Positions 1 to 8,786 of a stretch of 64,000 bases of DNA are shown in pieces (position 1 is the first letter of the stretch; every line of letters begins with the position of its first letter). Below the pieces are notes generated by a model. The model was given only the letters and a program-made list of their open reading frames with translations. It was not told where the DNA came from and searched no databases. The translations under genes were made by a program, and so were the position numbers. Source of the stretch: CAVPXC01 sp963709505 (GTDB lineage: Bacteria; Chloroflexota; Anaerolineae; JAAEKA01); NCBI GenBank assembly GCA_963709505.1, contig CAVPXC010000014.1:1-64000 (forward strand), in the 5' to 3' direction.

Positions 1-1047
1 GATGGCGTCGAAGTCACGCATGAAGCCCAGCATGGCTGAACGAAAGCGATCCCAATCGGCATAAAGTTGCTCGAGCGCCTCACCCATCAGGTCCGATAAT
101 CCCCAGTAGCGGCGGGTGATGTCCCAAGACTGTGTGATCGCCTCGGGCATCGCCCCTTCTACGTCCACGCCGAGCGATACCAGCGCACGAGCCGCGGCCT
201 GGACTGTGGCAGCCGTTTCCGCCGTGGGGGGATCGATCTGATCGTCGACAAACATCGCTACACGGAGAGCGGGCACCTGCACGTCACCTGGATCGCCCAA
301 GGGCATCGGGATCACGCCGGAATCGCGCCAATCGACGCCGGCGGTGGCTACAAAGGCGGGCCACAAGTCGCCGGCGAAGCGCGCTATGGGTCCGATCTGC
401 GAGCGCGGGTCGGACAGGCCGCCGGGAAGCAGGTACGCACCGGTATTTGGCACCCGGCCCGTCGTCGGCTTGAGGGTGGCGACGCCGCAGTAATGGGCGG
501 GCAGGCGCAGGCTGCCGCCCAAATCGCTGCCCACGCCGAGCGGCGACAGGCCAGCGGCGATTGCCGCGGCCTCGCCGCCGCTGCTGCCGCCCGGTGTGCA
601 TGCCAGGTCATACGGGTTGTTCGTCCGTCCGTAGACCGGGTTGTCACACGATCCGCCTCCTCCCATGGGTGGTACGTTGGTCTTGCCCAACAGAATGGCG
701 CCGGCAGCCTTGAGACGGGCGACAACCACGGCATCTTCCTGAGGCACGAAACTGCGACGCTCGTCTACCCCTACCGCCGTGACGATGCCGGCTGTGTCGA
801 GGTTGTCTTTGGCCGTGAAAGGCAGGCCGTGTAGCAGGCCCCGCAGTTCCCCGCGTGCCAGCGCTTCGTCCGCAATGCGCGCCTGTTCGAGCACGTCAGG
901 CGCCAATTGCACCACCGCGTTGAGTTGCGGATTGATTGCGTCAATACGTGTGAGGTAGGCACTCACCACCTCCGTCGAAGAAACCTCGCGGCGGCGGATG
1001 AGATGAGTTAGTTCCAAGGCGGAGAGAGTAGTTAGATGAGTCATCAT
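1..1047 (-). CDS. Amidase (amidase-signature family), 3' end beyond window
   Basis: The gene hydrolyses an amide bond, probably of a small cytoplasmic substrate; the family also contains GatA, so the substrate is not fixed. About 348 residues are visible from the start and the gene continues past base 1. The Ser-cisSer-Lys triad is visible when counted from the ATG at 1044: Lys79 in FTAKDN, Ser154 in PGGSSGGE and Ser178 in GSDLGGS. The 24-residue spacing of the two serines is that of the family. Two ATGs lie in tandem (1047 and 1044) and neither has a clear Shine-Dalgarno sequence. Just upstream lie three tandem hairpin repeats (1069-1211), so the 5' untranslated region would be highly structured. 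No GatB or GatC neighbour is present, which favours a stand-alone amidase. Confidence 0.9.
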   Translation of the reverse strand, partial: MMTHLTTLSALELTHLIRRREVSSTEVVSAYLTRIDAINPQLNAVVQLAPDVLEQARIADEALARGELRGLLHGLPFTAKDNLDTAGIVTAVGVDERRSFVPQEDAVVVARLKAAGAILLGKTNVPPMGGGGSCDNPVYGRTNNPYDLACTPGGSSGGEAAAIAAGLSPLGVGSDLGGSLRLPAHYCGVATLKPTTGRVPNTGAYLLPGGLSDPRSQIGPIARFAGDLWPAFVATAGVDWRDSGVIPMPLGDPGDVQVPALRVAMFVDDQIDPPTAETAATVQAAARALVSLGVDVEGAMPEAITQSWDITRRYWGLSDLMGEALEQLYADWDRFRSAMLGFMRDFDAI

Positions 1048-1068
1048 CGAAGATCGGACTTTGTTTCC

Positions 1069-1211
1069 GAGATCGGACCGTTCTTCGGTGAACGGTCCGA
1101 TCTCAGTGTCCAGCGAAAGAGCCAGATCGGACCGTTCACCGAAGAACGGTCCGATCTCAGTGTCCAACGAACTGAGCCAGATCGGACCGTTCACCGAAGA
1201 ACGGTCCGATC
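1069..1211. repeat. Three tandem 32-nt hairpin repeats (GATCGGACC type)
   Basis: Three copies of a perfect palindrome with 13-bp arms (GATCGGACCGTTC / GAACGGTCCGATC) and a 6-nt loop lie at 1071-1102, 1125-1156 and 1180-1211. The spacing is 54-55 bp, with similar linkers. The first has the loop in the opposite orientation (TTCGGT versus ACCGAA) and pairing extends to 1069-1104. They separate the amidase start from the stop of the GNAT gene and belong to a nine-member family in this window (see 38481, 38523, 48903-49026 and 51112). Confidence 0.9.
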
Positions 1212-1217
1212 CGCAGA

Positions 1218-1667
1218 TTAAATGTCCACTGGCCGTGCCATACGGAAGTGCTCAGCAGTCTCCTCAGTGACGACGAACCCCAGCCTCTCGTAGAGCCGCC
1301 TGGCCGGGTTGCCGCGCAATACTTGCAGCGCTACCGGCTGTCCTTTGGCCGCCGCCGCCGCTATGACCTCCTGCACGACCTGTGCGCCAATGCCCTGGTT
1401 GCGAAGCTGGGGCAAGATGGCGACGTAGTCGATGTAGACGTGGTCGGCCTTCTCCTCTACCCACAGCACGCCGGCATCCTGGCCCTGCACCTGGATCACC
1501 TGCCGGCCGGCCGGGTCGAAGTTCTCGCGAAAGCGCCGCTCCTGGTCTGCGTCATCCCAGCCCCAGATCGCGTCGACATACTCCTGGAACCCGGCGCGGT
1601 GCAGGTTCCACAGGAAGTCCAGGTCGGCTTCGGTGGCCGGACGATAGCTGATCGGTTGAGTCGCCAT
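1218..1667 (-). CDS. GNAT-family N-acetyltransferase
   Basis: A protein of about 149 residues with a single GNAT fold: motif A is visible as VAILPQLRNQGIGAQVV (acetyl-CoA pyrophosphate loop R/Q-x-x-G-x-G), and motif B as NPARRLYERLGF near the C-terminus. It transfers acetyl from acetyl-CoA to an unknown amine. I chose the ATG at 1667 because an AGAGGGTG Shine-Dalgarno sequence lies a few bases upstream; a GTG at 1679 would add four residues but overlaps that site. It ends at 1218, directly beside the hairpin repeats. The substrate cannot be inferred. Confidence 0.85.
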   Translation of the reverse strand: MATQPISYRPATEADLDFLWNLHRAGFQEYVDAIWGWDDADQERRFRENFDPAGRQVIQVQGQDAGVLWVEEKADHVYIDYVAILPQLRNQGIGAQVVQEVIAAAAAKGQPVALQVLRGNPARRLYERLGFVVTEETAEHFRMARPVDI

Positions 1668-1706
1668 GCTTGAAGGCACCCTCTTTGCACCTGCTCACAC
1701 TCGTCT

Positions 1707-2633
1707 TCAGCCGGACCCGGAGCGCCGCGACGGCCGCGTCAGCGGCTTGAAGCCTTCGCCCAGCACCTCGTGGCTGGCGCTGATGACCACGAACGCGAGT
1801 GGATCCTCGTCCCGGACAATCTCGCGCAGCCGGCTGGTCTCGCGACGTCTGACGACGGCCATCAATACGGTGCGGTTCTCGCCGGTGTAGCCGCCTTCGG
1901 CCTCCAATACGGTGACGCCCCGCTCCAGGATTTCCAGGATGCCCTGCCGGATCCTGTCGGGTTGGCCGGTGACGATAAAGGCGGTGCTGCTGGCCGTGAA
2001 GCCGGTCTCCATGGCGTCGATGACCCGCGCCGATACCCAGGCTACGATCAACGCATAGAGGGCCGGCTCCAACCCGAAGAAAAACGCCGCCAAGACCAGA
2101 ATGGCGGCGTCCATCACCAGCAACAACGTCGCCATCCGCGTGCCGCGGAAATGTTCCAACAACTTGGCCGGGATTTCGATACCGCCCGTGGTGGCGTTGG
2201 CGCGCAGCACCAGGGCAAGGCCGAAGCCGTAGATCAGGCCGCCGTACAGCGTGTACAGCAAGGGCTGTCCGCGCACCTCGGGCAGAAACGGGTCGAGGAA
2301 GTCAATCGCCAGCGATGCAATCACGGTGGCCAGCAGCGTCTTTGGCCCGAACTGGACGCCCAGCACGACCATGGCGGCCAGCAGGAACGGGACGTTCATC
2401 ACCAACAGGGTGACACCTACCGGCCAGCCCCACAGGCGATTGGCGAACATCGCCAGCGCGGTGAAGCCCCCAGGCACCACGTTGTTGGGGTTCAGGAAAA
2501 CATCGACCGACACAGCCGTCAAGTTGGCGCCGACAGCGATCAATACCAGGTCGATCAGCGACCGCCCGGTCAGGTTGCCCCAGCGGGTGTGTACCCAGAC
2601 GCGCCGGCTAAAACGGCGCATGGTATTGTACAT
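1707..2633 (-). CDS. YitT-family membrane protein (DUF161 + DUF2179)
   Basis: About 308 residues: an N-terminal hydrophobic half with five to six membrane segments (for example LIDLVLIAVGANLTAVSV, and a segment with NPNNVVPGGF, typical of YitT), followed by a cytoplasmic C-terminal DUF2179-like domain (TGQPDRIRQGILEILERGVT, ending DPLAFVVISASHEVLGEGF). The function of the family is not established. The frame is open further upstream to 2747, but that part only translates a palindromic repeat (2670-2715, reading PVIPAKAGM), so I place the start at the ATG at 2633 (MYNTMRRF); ATG 2621 is an alternative. Confidence 0.85.
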   Translation of the reverse strand: MYNTMRRFSRRVWVHTRWGNLTGRSLIDLVLIAVGANLTAVSVDVFLNPNNVVPGGFTALAMFANRLWGWPVGVTLLVMNVPFLLAAMVVLGVQFGPKTLLATVIASLAIDFLDPFLPEVRGQPLLYTLYGGLIYGFGLALVLRANATTGGIEIPAKLLEHFRGTRMATLLLVMDAAILVLAAFFFGLEPALYALIVAWVSARVIDAMETGFTASSTAFIVTGQPDRIRQGILEILERGVTVLEAEGGYTGENRTVLMAVVRRRETSRLREIVRDEDPLAFVVISASHEVLGEGFKPLTRPSRRSGSG

Positions 2634-2661
2634 GCTTGCTTGACGCCTACTTTGGATCTCT

Positions 2662-2719
2662 CGTAACTGCTCACCCGTCATTCCCGCTTTCGCGGGAATG
2701 ACGGGTGAACAGTTACGAT
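2662..2719. repeat. Long perfect palindrome containing the CATTCCCGC/GCGGGAATG core
   Basis: GTAACTG(C/T)TCACCCGTCATTCCCGC and its reverse complement flank a 4-nt loop (TTTC), giving a stem of about 24 bp with one mismatch. The core is a widespread bacterial dispersed palindrome. It lies between the nucleotidyltransferase-like gene and the YitT-family gene and could act as a transcription-pausing or mRNA-processing stem. There is no T-run, so it is not a classical terminator. Confidence 0.75.
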
Positions 2720-2756
2720 CTCTCAGCGAGATGAAAAGACCTGCCAACTGAACAAC

Positions 2757-3563
2757 TTACGTGTCGTGGATCGAGTCGCCGCCCGGCGCCGGTGCATAGT
2801 CTTCCAGCAACCGTTCCAGGTCTCTCGCCTTGCCGGCAATCTCCCGGCTTTCGAAGTGTTGGATCTCAAACAGGCGAGGCAACTGCGCGTACAGCTCAGG
2901 TAGTCCCAAGATCTCTTCCACCTGCTCCCGGATCCACTTGTTGTAGGCAATCGGATAGGTTCTACGTGCGATGAAGAGAGCCTGTAAAAACTCGCGATAG
3001 GCATTGTACAGCCGGTCAAAGGATTGGAAATACAGGCCACGCTCGACATACAACGGAATGTGATGCAAGTTGTCGAGACAGTAGTGCCTGACCATCTCCA
3101 GCCGCTGGCGGCGAAGGGTGTCGTCGTAGTAGGGCAGCCACTGTCTTTTCAGGCGGTCGAAATAGTCGCTGCCCTGCCAGAGCGGCACGCTGTAGGCCAG
3201 GAAGTTCCCCACCTGCACCTCGAAGTCGTCCGGACCGGCCGCTTCGTCGCGGTCTTGCGGCGCAAACACGCCATCAATCAGGCCAGGATGGACCACGGAG
3301 TATGCGCCTACTTGCTTCAGTGCCTGGACGGCGGGATGGGTTGCATCGAAACGCTCCCAGTCCGCTTCCCAGGCGCTGTGCTGGGCGCGTACCACGTCCG
3401 GCTGTGCCAGAGCCACTATGTCCAGGCAGCTGTCGCGGGTGGCTTTGCCGCGCGCACACGAGTTGACGAGGAGCACGGCGTCGACGTCGTAGTTCGCCGT
3501 AAGAAACTCGACAATCGCCTCGGCCGCCGTGGCGTGTTCGGGAGTGGGATAAGTTGCGCGCAT
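2757..3563 (-). CDS. Nucleotidyltransferase-like protein
   Basis: About 268 residues. The N-terminal segment VLLVNSCARGKATRDSCLDI resembles the nucleotidyltransferase motif hG-S-x-x-R-G-x(n)-S-D-x-D-h, with NS-C-ARG in place of GS-x-ARG and DSCLD in place of SD-D. The remainder is alpha-helical and rich in aromatic residues (LDNLHHIPLYVERGLYFQSFDRLYNAYREFLQALF), as in larger proteins of this superfamily. The first Gly of the motif and one Asp deviate, so catalytic competence is uncertain. It begins about 12 bases after the stop of the tandem-GNAT gene (3576), so the two are probably co-transcribed. A TTG at 3569 is an alternative start. Confidence 0.65.
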   Translation of the reverse strand: MRATYPTPEHATAAEAIVEFLTANYDVDAVLLVNSCARGKATRDSCLDIVALAQPDVVRAQHSAWEADWERFDATHPAVQALKQVGAYSVVHPGLIDGVFAPQDRDEAAGPDDFEVQVGNFLAYSVPLWQGSDYFDRLKRQWLPYYDDTLRRQRLEMVRHYCLDNLHHIPLYVERGLYFQSFDRLYNAYREFLQALFIARRTYPIAYNKWIREQVEEILGLPELYAQLPRLFEIQHFESREIAGKARDLERLLEDYAPAPGGDSIHDT

Positions 3564-3575
3564 CGACAATCTGGT

Positions 3576-4583
3576 CTAATGACCACTAGGATCGCCCCAG
3601 GCGATGCGCGAATCGACCCGACGCACTAGCCGATAGATCATGGGCCGGAAGCCCTGGTGGGGCCAGAAGCGGGAGGACAGCAGGTTGGTGCTGCGCCAAT
3701 CGGTCAGGCAGAAGCGGTAACCGGCCTCGCGGGCCTGGTGCAGGCCGTGCCGCATCAAAGCAGTGGCGACGCCGCGGCCGCGGGCGTGCGGCCGCGTGCC
3801 CGCCACGATCTGTTCGCAGCACGCATCGGGCGTCAGTAGGTCGTCGTCGCCCGGATCGGCTGGCCCGTAGCCTTGGCAACCCACGGGTTCGCCGTCCAGA
3901 TAGGCCAGCCATAGGGTGGCCTTGGGATCGTCAGCCAGCTCGGCCCAGCCCGTGCGATATTCCTCGACCTTCTCCGGCAGCATGATGCCCCACACCGGTG
4001 CCTGCACCTGGTGGCGCCAGATGACGTCCGAGAAATCAGCCAGGGTCTGGCGGTCGGCCGGGCCGGCACGGCGAATTTCCAGACCAGGCACCGCGGGTGG
4101 GGGTTGCAGGTCGAGTTGCGCCAGGTCAGCCAGCGCGTATATCTGTTCGAGGCCGAAGCTGAGGCTGAACCAGGCGTGGATCAGCGCCGGGTCGGCCACG
4201 GGCAACACGGCGAAGTGGAAGTAGATGCCCTGGACCACCCACGGCGCGGCCAGCGCGGCGTACAGGTCGCGCGCCAGCTCCGCGCCTTCGTCTGGTGTCA
4301 GTGCGCAGCCGGCCGGGCGCACCCATGCGCTGCGTCCCCACAGCGCATCGATCACCCGCCGGCCGATCATGTATCCGGTCAATTGGCCGTCACGCCGCGC
4401 AGCCACGCCGCTGGCGCCGGCCTGCTGCCACGTGGCCGCCACCGCTACGCTGGACACAGCCGGATCCTCGAAGCGCGCCGGCAACTCCGGCTGGACCAAT
4501 CGGTCTCGGCGGTGCCGCTCAGCTAGCAGAGTGCCGGCCTCGACGATCATGGCTTGATGAAAAGGTACGATATCGACGTCCAT
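3576..4583 (-). CDS. Tandem-GNAT acetyltransferase
   Basis: 335 residues with two GNAT folds in tandem. The N-terminal half (to about 165) is degenerate; the C-terminal half carries a recognisable acetyl-CoA loop (TRPHARGRGVATALMRHGL) and a motif B (RSTNLLSSRFWPHQGFRP). The double arrangement resembles mycothiol-synthase-like enzymes, but nothing here ties it to thiol synthesis, so the acceptor is unknown. The ATG at 4583 begins MDVDIVPFHQA. It is upstream of, and probably in an operon with, the nucleotidyltransferase-like gene. Confidence 0.8.
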   Translation of the reverse strand: MDVDIVPFHQAMIVEAGTLLAERHRRDRLVQPELPARFEDPAVSSVAVAATWQQAGASGVAARRDGQLTGYMIGRRVIDALWGRSAWVRPAGCALTPDEGAELARDLYAALAAPWVVQGIYFHFAVLPVADPALIHAWFSLSFGLEQIYALADLAQLDLQPPPAVPGLEIRRAGPADRQTLADFSDVIWRHQVQAPVWGIMLPEKVEEYRTGWAELADDPKATLWLAYLDGEPVGCQGYGPADPGDDDLLTPDACCEQIVAGTRPHARGRGVATALMRHGLHQAREAGYRFCLTDWRSTNLLSSRFWPHQGFRPMIYRLVRRVDSRIAWGDPSGH

Positions 4584-4666
4584 TGCCTGTCCTAGCGGTT
4601 GGGGTGATTTGGGCGTTGGAACCTTGCCCCTACCAAGGTGAATTCTGACCCACTGTCCTTATCTAC

Positions 4667-6212
4667 CTACCGATTCCGTCCATACCGCTCATGGCTCGAC
4701 ACCCAGTCCGACGACGAGATCGCCGCTGCGAGCGAGATCTCGCCGGCCAAGGCCACCGCAGCGATGATCTCGGCGAGCTTGTGGACGGTGCCTCGGCCAT
4801 AGCAGCCCAGCAGTTCCAAGCACTCGCGCTGTGTTGCAAGGCTGGTGCCGCCGCCGTGGGTCGCCACGATCAGCGAAGGGATCGTCAGCGCCATGTAGAG
4901 GTCGTTGTCCGCGGTCAGCTCCGAGTATAAAATGCCAGCTGACAACTCGGCGACGTTGGCCACGTCCTGACCGGTCGCGATGAACAGGGCGGTGATGCCG
5001 TTGGCCGAGTGTGCGCCGTTGTTGTTGGCGCCGGAGAGGATCGTTCCAATGTTGGCGACGTTGTAATGGTAGAAAAGCTGCTCCGGTTTGACGCGCATGT
5101 GCTGGATCAGCACATCCCGCTTGACCGTGGCTTCGGCGACGACGCGCTTGCCGCGCGTGTGCATCACATTGACCTGGCTGGCCTTTTTGTCGGTGGCCAG
5201 GTTCGAACTCCAGGTAGAAGTGGCGGATGCCATCGTAGTTGTCCAGGATCCAACTGGAGGCAGCGAAGGTAGCGCGGCCAACCATATTCTGCCCGGCGGC
5301 GTCGCCCGTCGTGAAGTTGAAGCGCAGGAAGGCGAATTTGCCGGCCAGGTAAGGATCGATATAGGCCAGCTTGGCCACACTGGAGGTCGCCTCGGCCTCT
5401 TCCCGGATCTTGTCGATGGTCTCCTGAACCCACTTGACGAAGTTGCGCGCGCCGCGTGCATCGTCAAAGACAAAGACCGGGGCGCGCTGCATGGCGTCGC
5501 CGATCACCGTCACTTCCACACCGCCTGACAGGTTGAGTATCTTCATGCCGCGGTTGTAGGAGGCGACCAGCGTGCCTTCAGCCGTGGCCATCGGAATGAT
5601 GAAATCGCCCTGCGCGTGCTCGCCACGGATGGTCAACGGGCCGGCAAAGCCCAGCGGCACCTGAGCGACGCCGGTGAAGTTCTCGATGTTGCCCCCGGTG
5701 ATGTGCGGATCAAAGGAGTATTGCGAGATGTGCTCCAGCTTCTTGCCGGTGAACTCCTCGACAAATTTCTGGCGTTCTTTGATGATCTCGTCCGAGTAGT
5801 TGTCGGCGCTGCTCCGCGGGATCTTGATCCCCCGCTCAACTTCCGTGCTGACCGCACTGTCCACCTTGAGGGTCAGGTCGCCGAAATTCTCGGCTGAGAA
5901 TTTGATCTCCAACTTATGGATACCGTCCGAAAGCGGCTCGATGCGGCAGATGACATCCATCATTTTGCGCAGCGGGAAGTCGACCGGCTGCTGGGCGAGG
6001 GTGTCCGGCTTGAGCATCTCGCCGGTGTCGAGCAGGATGGAGATATCCTCGCGCGGCACGGCCAAGCCATCGAACTTGACGCTCTGAAGCGCCGTGACCT
6101 TGGTATCGCTGAGGCGGTTCTTCAGCGAAAAGCGGACGCCGTCGGCGGTGTTCCTCAGGCTGTTGAACGTGTAGAGCTGTTTGAGCACCATACTGGGAAT
6201 TGGCAACGCCAT
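4667..6212 (-). CDS. Hydroxymethylglutaryl-CoA reductase, class I (one frameshift)
   Basis: Catalyses NADPH-dependent reduction of HMG-CoA to mevalonate, the committed step of the mevalonate pathway. Catalytic residues are visible: Glu in ENFTG, Lys in TDKKAS, Asp in GQDVANV and the C-terminal His in VSSHERYG; GDAAGQNMVG matches the dinucleotide-binding loop. The start at 6212 is preceded by GGAGG, and a TATAAT lies at 6280-6275. The frame breaks once near 5205, where one extra T in GAGTTCGAAC shifts FYLE|SNLATDKK by +1; restoring it gives a complete protein of about 515 residues. The rest is intact, so I read this as a functional gene with a consensus error or a very recent mutation. It fits with idi at 32.9 kb. 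Confidence 0.9.
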
Positions 6213-6274
6213 GGTCGAACCTCCATCTGTGGGTTTTGTGGGATGTACGCCTTGCAGGCCGGGAATTGGCGCAT

Positions 6275-6280
6275 ATTATA
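6275..6280 (-). promoter_or_regulatory. -10 element of the HMG-CoA reductase promoter
   Basis: TATAAT on the minus strand (GTGCTATAATATGCG), about 63 bases upstream of the start codon at 6212. No strong -35 hexamer is visible at 16-18 bp, so the promoter is assigned from the -10 alone. Confidence 0.5.
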
Positions 6281-6404
6281 GCACAAGCGGCAAAAACTAC
6301 CAGCTAGACTGACCTTGCTTGACAGCATCTCTGCCTGGTCTACCGATAGGCTGCGAGCCAGATTCGTCTCATCCCACCCAGCCAAAACCGATAGCGTCTC
6401 AACG

Positions 6405-6447
6405 ACAAAAGCGCCGCCTGCCTCGACGTGAGGTTCAGGCGGCGCTG
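6405..6447 (-). terminator. Rho-independent terminator of the LEA-like gene
   Basis: An 11-bp stem AGCGCCGCCTG / CAGGCGGCGCT with a 13-15-nt loop is followed on the minus strand by TTTTG. It lies about 40 bases after the stop of the repeat protein at 6485. Confidence 0.75.
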
Positions 6448-6484
6448 GGTGCCAAGAGGCGGATGCGTGTTTGGGCCGTTGGAG

Positions 6485-7336
6485 TTACTTCTTGAACAGG
6501 CCCTTCACCTTGTTGGCCACGCCGGAGAGGGCGTCTTTGACCCCCGAAAACAGCCCGGACGTTGTCTTGCCGGCCCCGCCAGCCTTATCTGTGACCTTGG
6601 CGGCGGCTTTCTGAGCGCTCCCCGCCGCGCTCGAGATGGCTCCGCCTGCCGCACCGGAGACGGCCTTGGTGGTCGTCTTGGCCGCATCTCCCGCGACTTG
6701 TTTGGTCGATTTAGCCGCGCCTGCGACGGCTCCGCCGGCCGCGCCGACCACGCCGCTTGCGGTCTTCGTCGCCGACTTGGTCGCGTCGGCGGCTTTGTCG
6801 GTTGCCTTGTCCGGGCCAAGGCCGGCGTCTGCGGTCCGGTCTTGCACCGCATCCTTGGTCTTGTCGGTCGCATCCGCTACCGCGTCCTTGGTCTTGTCGG
6901 TCGTATCCGCTACCGCGTCCTTGGTCTTGTCGGTCGTATCCGCTACCGCGTCCCGGGTCTTGTCGGTCGCATCCGCCACCGCGTCCTTGGTCTTGTCGGT
7001 CGTATCCGCCACCGCGTCCTTGGTCTTGTCGGTCGCATCCGCTACCGCGTCCTTGGTCTTGTCGGTCGCATCCGCTACCGCGTCCTTGGTCTTGTCGGTC
7101 GCATCCGCTACCGCGTCCTTGGTCTTGTCGGTCGCATCCGCTACCGCGTCCTTGGTCTTGTCGGTCGCATCCGCTACCGCGTCCTTGGTCTTGTCGGTCG
7201 CATCCGCTACCGCGTCCTTGGTCTTTGCCGCCGCGTCATGTACGGCGTCATTGGCCTGTGCGGTCGTTTCCTCAGCGGCGTCAGCGGCATGTTCCTTCGC
7301 TGCATCGACATCGGGTTGGGTCACTTTTTTGCTCAT
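6485..7336 (-). CDS. LEA-like protein with perfect 11-residue repeats
   Basis: 283 residues, very rich in Ala, Asp, Lys and Thr and without any tryptophan. Residues about 36-165 are eleven near-perfect copies of the 11-mer T-D-K-T-K-D-A-V-A-D-A (variants D-T-T and T-R-D). This is the period-11 amphipathic pattern of group 3 LEA and related stress proteins, which fold on drying or at membranes. The C-terminal third is Ala/Gly/Lys-rich and ends in a helix (GVKDALSGVANKVKGLFKK) that could bind membrane. The start at 7336 has an upstream GAGGA; a TATAAT lies about 120 bases upstream. The repeats are also near-identical as 33-bp DNA units. A role in desiccation or osmotic tolerance is inference. 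Confidence 0.8.
   Translation of the reverse strand: MSKKVTQPDVDAAKEHAADAAEETTAQANDAVHDAAAKTKDAVADATDKTKDAVADATDKTKDAVADATDKTKDAVADATDKTKDAVADATDKTKDAVADATDKTKDAVADTTDKTKDAVADATDKTRDAVADTTDKTKDAVADTTDKTKDAVADATDKTKDAVQDRTADAGLGPDKATDKAADATKSATKTASGVVGAAGGAVAGAAKSTKQVAGDAAKTTTKAVSGAAGGAISSAAGSAQKAAAKVTDKAGGAGKTTSGLFSGVKDALSGVANKVKGLFKK
6845..7226. repeat. 33-bp tandem repeat inside the LEA-like gene
   Basis: About eleven consecutive 33-bp units (each starting near TCCTTGGTCTTGTCGGTC) encode the 11-residue repeats. Most differ only at GCATCC/GTATCC and GCTACC/GCCACC, that is Ala/Thr or silent changes, so the array has recently expanded or been homogenised. Confidence 0.9.
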
Positions 7337-7455
7337 GGCTTCCTCTTGAGTTTCTTTTGATCTGGCGTTTCAGGATCACGTTGGCTACACTCTCCGGGAA
7401 AGAGCCTGGCGAGTGGATCTGGGATGGGTGAGTTGGCGTGTGGGCAAACTACCCG

Positions 7456-7461
7456 TATATT
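7456..7461 (-). promoter_or_regulatory. Candidate -10 of the LEA-like gene
   Basis: TATAAT in the minus-strand context GTGATATAATATACG, about 120 bases upstream of the ATG at 7336; the intervening leader has no other obvious feature. The -35 is weak. Confidence 0.4.
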
Positions 7462-7601
7462 ATATCACAAAGGTCGTTGCAGGGGAAGGAACGGGCGGCC
7501 TTGGATTTCAGATCGAGTTGCACAACGCGGAGGTGCGTAAGAAGTTGCATTCCAGCCTGCTGGTGATGGATCCCACGATGGGCGGTAAGCAGGCATCGGC
7601 G

Positions 7602-7630
7602 GCGCAAATCAGGCAATTTGCGCTACATTT
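7602..7630. repeat. GCGCAAAT / AATTTGCGC small hairpin repeat
   Basis: GCGCAAAT, 5 bases, AATTTGCGC, followed by TACATTTT. The same right half (CAATTTGCGCTACATTTT) recurs at 12490-12508 behind CGCAAATTGGT, so this is a small dispersed palindrome. Confidence 0.6.
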
Positions 7631-8148
7631 TGAGGTCAGCAGTTCCGAGAGCATGCTCCAACAGGTCAGCTACAGCCAGGCGCGCCGCCCACTCGTGCAG
7701 GTAGGGTAAGTCCAATCGATCACCCTGGATACGCATCACATTGACAATATCTTGCCACTGGCGATCGGACACCTCGCCGCCTTTGCGATACCAAACAAGT
7801 TTCGCCAGGATGTTATCTTCAGGACTCGCAACGTAAGCGGTGCGTTCCGGGTCTTGGGCTATGATATTGACCTGCCGTCGCTGAAACTGCGTTTGATCGA
7901 AGGGCTGCCGGCTACGCACGAAACGTCCACTTGGGTTCAGTCAACATGGTTCAGCTGCAATTCTGTCTGCGGTCCGTAAGCCAGCCCGGCCAACTCCGGG
8001 CCCAGCAGCAGATCAGCCAGTCGACGGCATAGCTCGGCCTCGCTTGTCTGTGGGTTGCGCTGGCGCAGGCCGCTTAGGGCGAGTTGTTTCATGGTCTCAA
8101 ACATCTGGCCGGCCATCTCCGCTCTGCGCCACGACGGTGCGCTGCGGA
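7623..8148 (-). pseudogene. Remnants of a small helical gene and a DUF6036-like nucleotidyltransferase gene
   Basis: Read on the minus strand from about 8148, the sequence gives the C-terminal end of a short helical protein (LRQRNPQTSEAELCRRLADLLLG) that in many genomes sits directly before a DUF6036-type nucleotidyltransferase-like gene. It runs on into the middle of that second protein (NHVD, stop, TQVDVF) and then its intact C-terminal end (YVASPEDNILAKLVWYRKGG to the stop at 7623). A stop codon, a missing base (about 7925) and loss of the N-terminal catalytic half show that this is a decayed, internally deleted gene pair. It is fused at its upstream edge to a truncated MFS gene. Confidence 0.6.
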
Positions 8149-8727
8149 TTAACTGCATCTGCAATGCCAACCGAACACCGCCAGCCGCCACAGGCCGTCT
8201 AATCCGAACCAGGCCACCCCGGCCACAGCGATGATTGGTCCCAGGGTCCGGGCCAATTCGCCCGTGGCCATAAAAATGCTCATGCCCGTTCCGACGCGCT
8301 GCCCGGCCACCTTGGCGATCATGGCCGGCACGGGCGCGTGGAACGCGGCGATGCTGATCCCACCCACGAACAAAAGTATGGCCAACGCCGCATAGCTCGG
8401 CGCCAGCCCCAGGCTGCTGAAGACGGTTGCCGTCACTGTGGGCGCAAGGATTACGAAATAGCGTACGCTGACCCTGTCGGCCAGATACCCGATGAAAGGA
8501 TTCAGCACGCTGGGCAATTGCGTAAAGATGGCCAGGCTGCCGGCCAGTGCATAGCCAATGCCAAGCTGCTGCTGGATCAAGGGCAACAACGGGACCAAAA
8601 AAGCGCTGTAGGTGTCGTTGACCAGGTGCCCAACGCCGATGGTCGCCACCTGGTCCACCTGAAAACCACCGCCGGCGGGGGCGATGTCGATTGGGGTCTG
8701 GTCTACTACCAGAGATTGATTAGTCAT
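8149..8727 (-). pseudogene. Truncated MFS transporter (fosmidomycin-resistance-like)
   Basis: 192 codons from ATG 8727. The sequence GVGHLVNDTYSAFLVPLLPL and the following helices match the first half (six membrane segments) of Fsr-type major facilitator transporters. After ...GLWRLAVFGW the frame runs into foreign sequence (HCRCS, stop), where the remnant of a different gene begins. A working MFS carrier needs about 400 residues, so the gene is most likely dead. The break at about 8165 looks like a deletion junction. Confidence 0.75.
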
Positions 8728-8786
8728 GCTGCCGATTGCGAACTCCGATTTTCGCTTTCCGCGTTACGATTTACGAGTTATCGGCC

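Noticed and set aside
1..1047. Glutamyl-tRNA amidotransferase subunit GatA
   Set aside because: No gatB or gatC nearby and the visible sequence fits a general amidase equally well; left as amidase.
1069..1211. Short regular repeats resembling a small CRISPR array
   Set aside because: The spacers are similar to one another, the units are perfect palindromes with alternating loop orientation, there are only three, and no cas genes are nearby.
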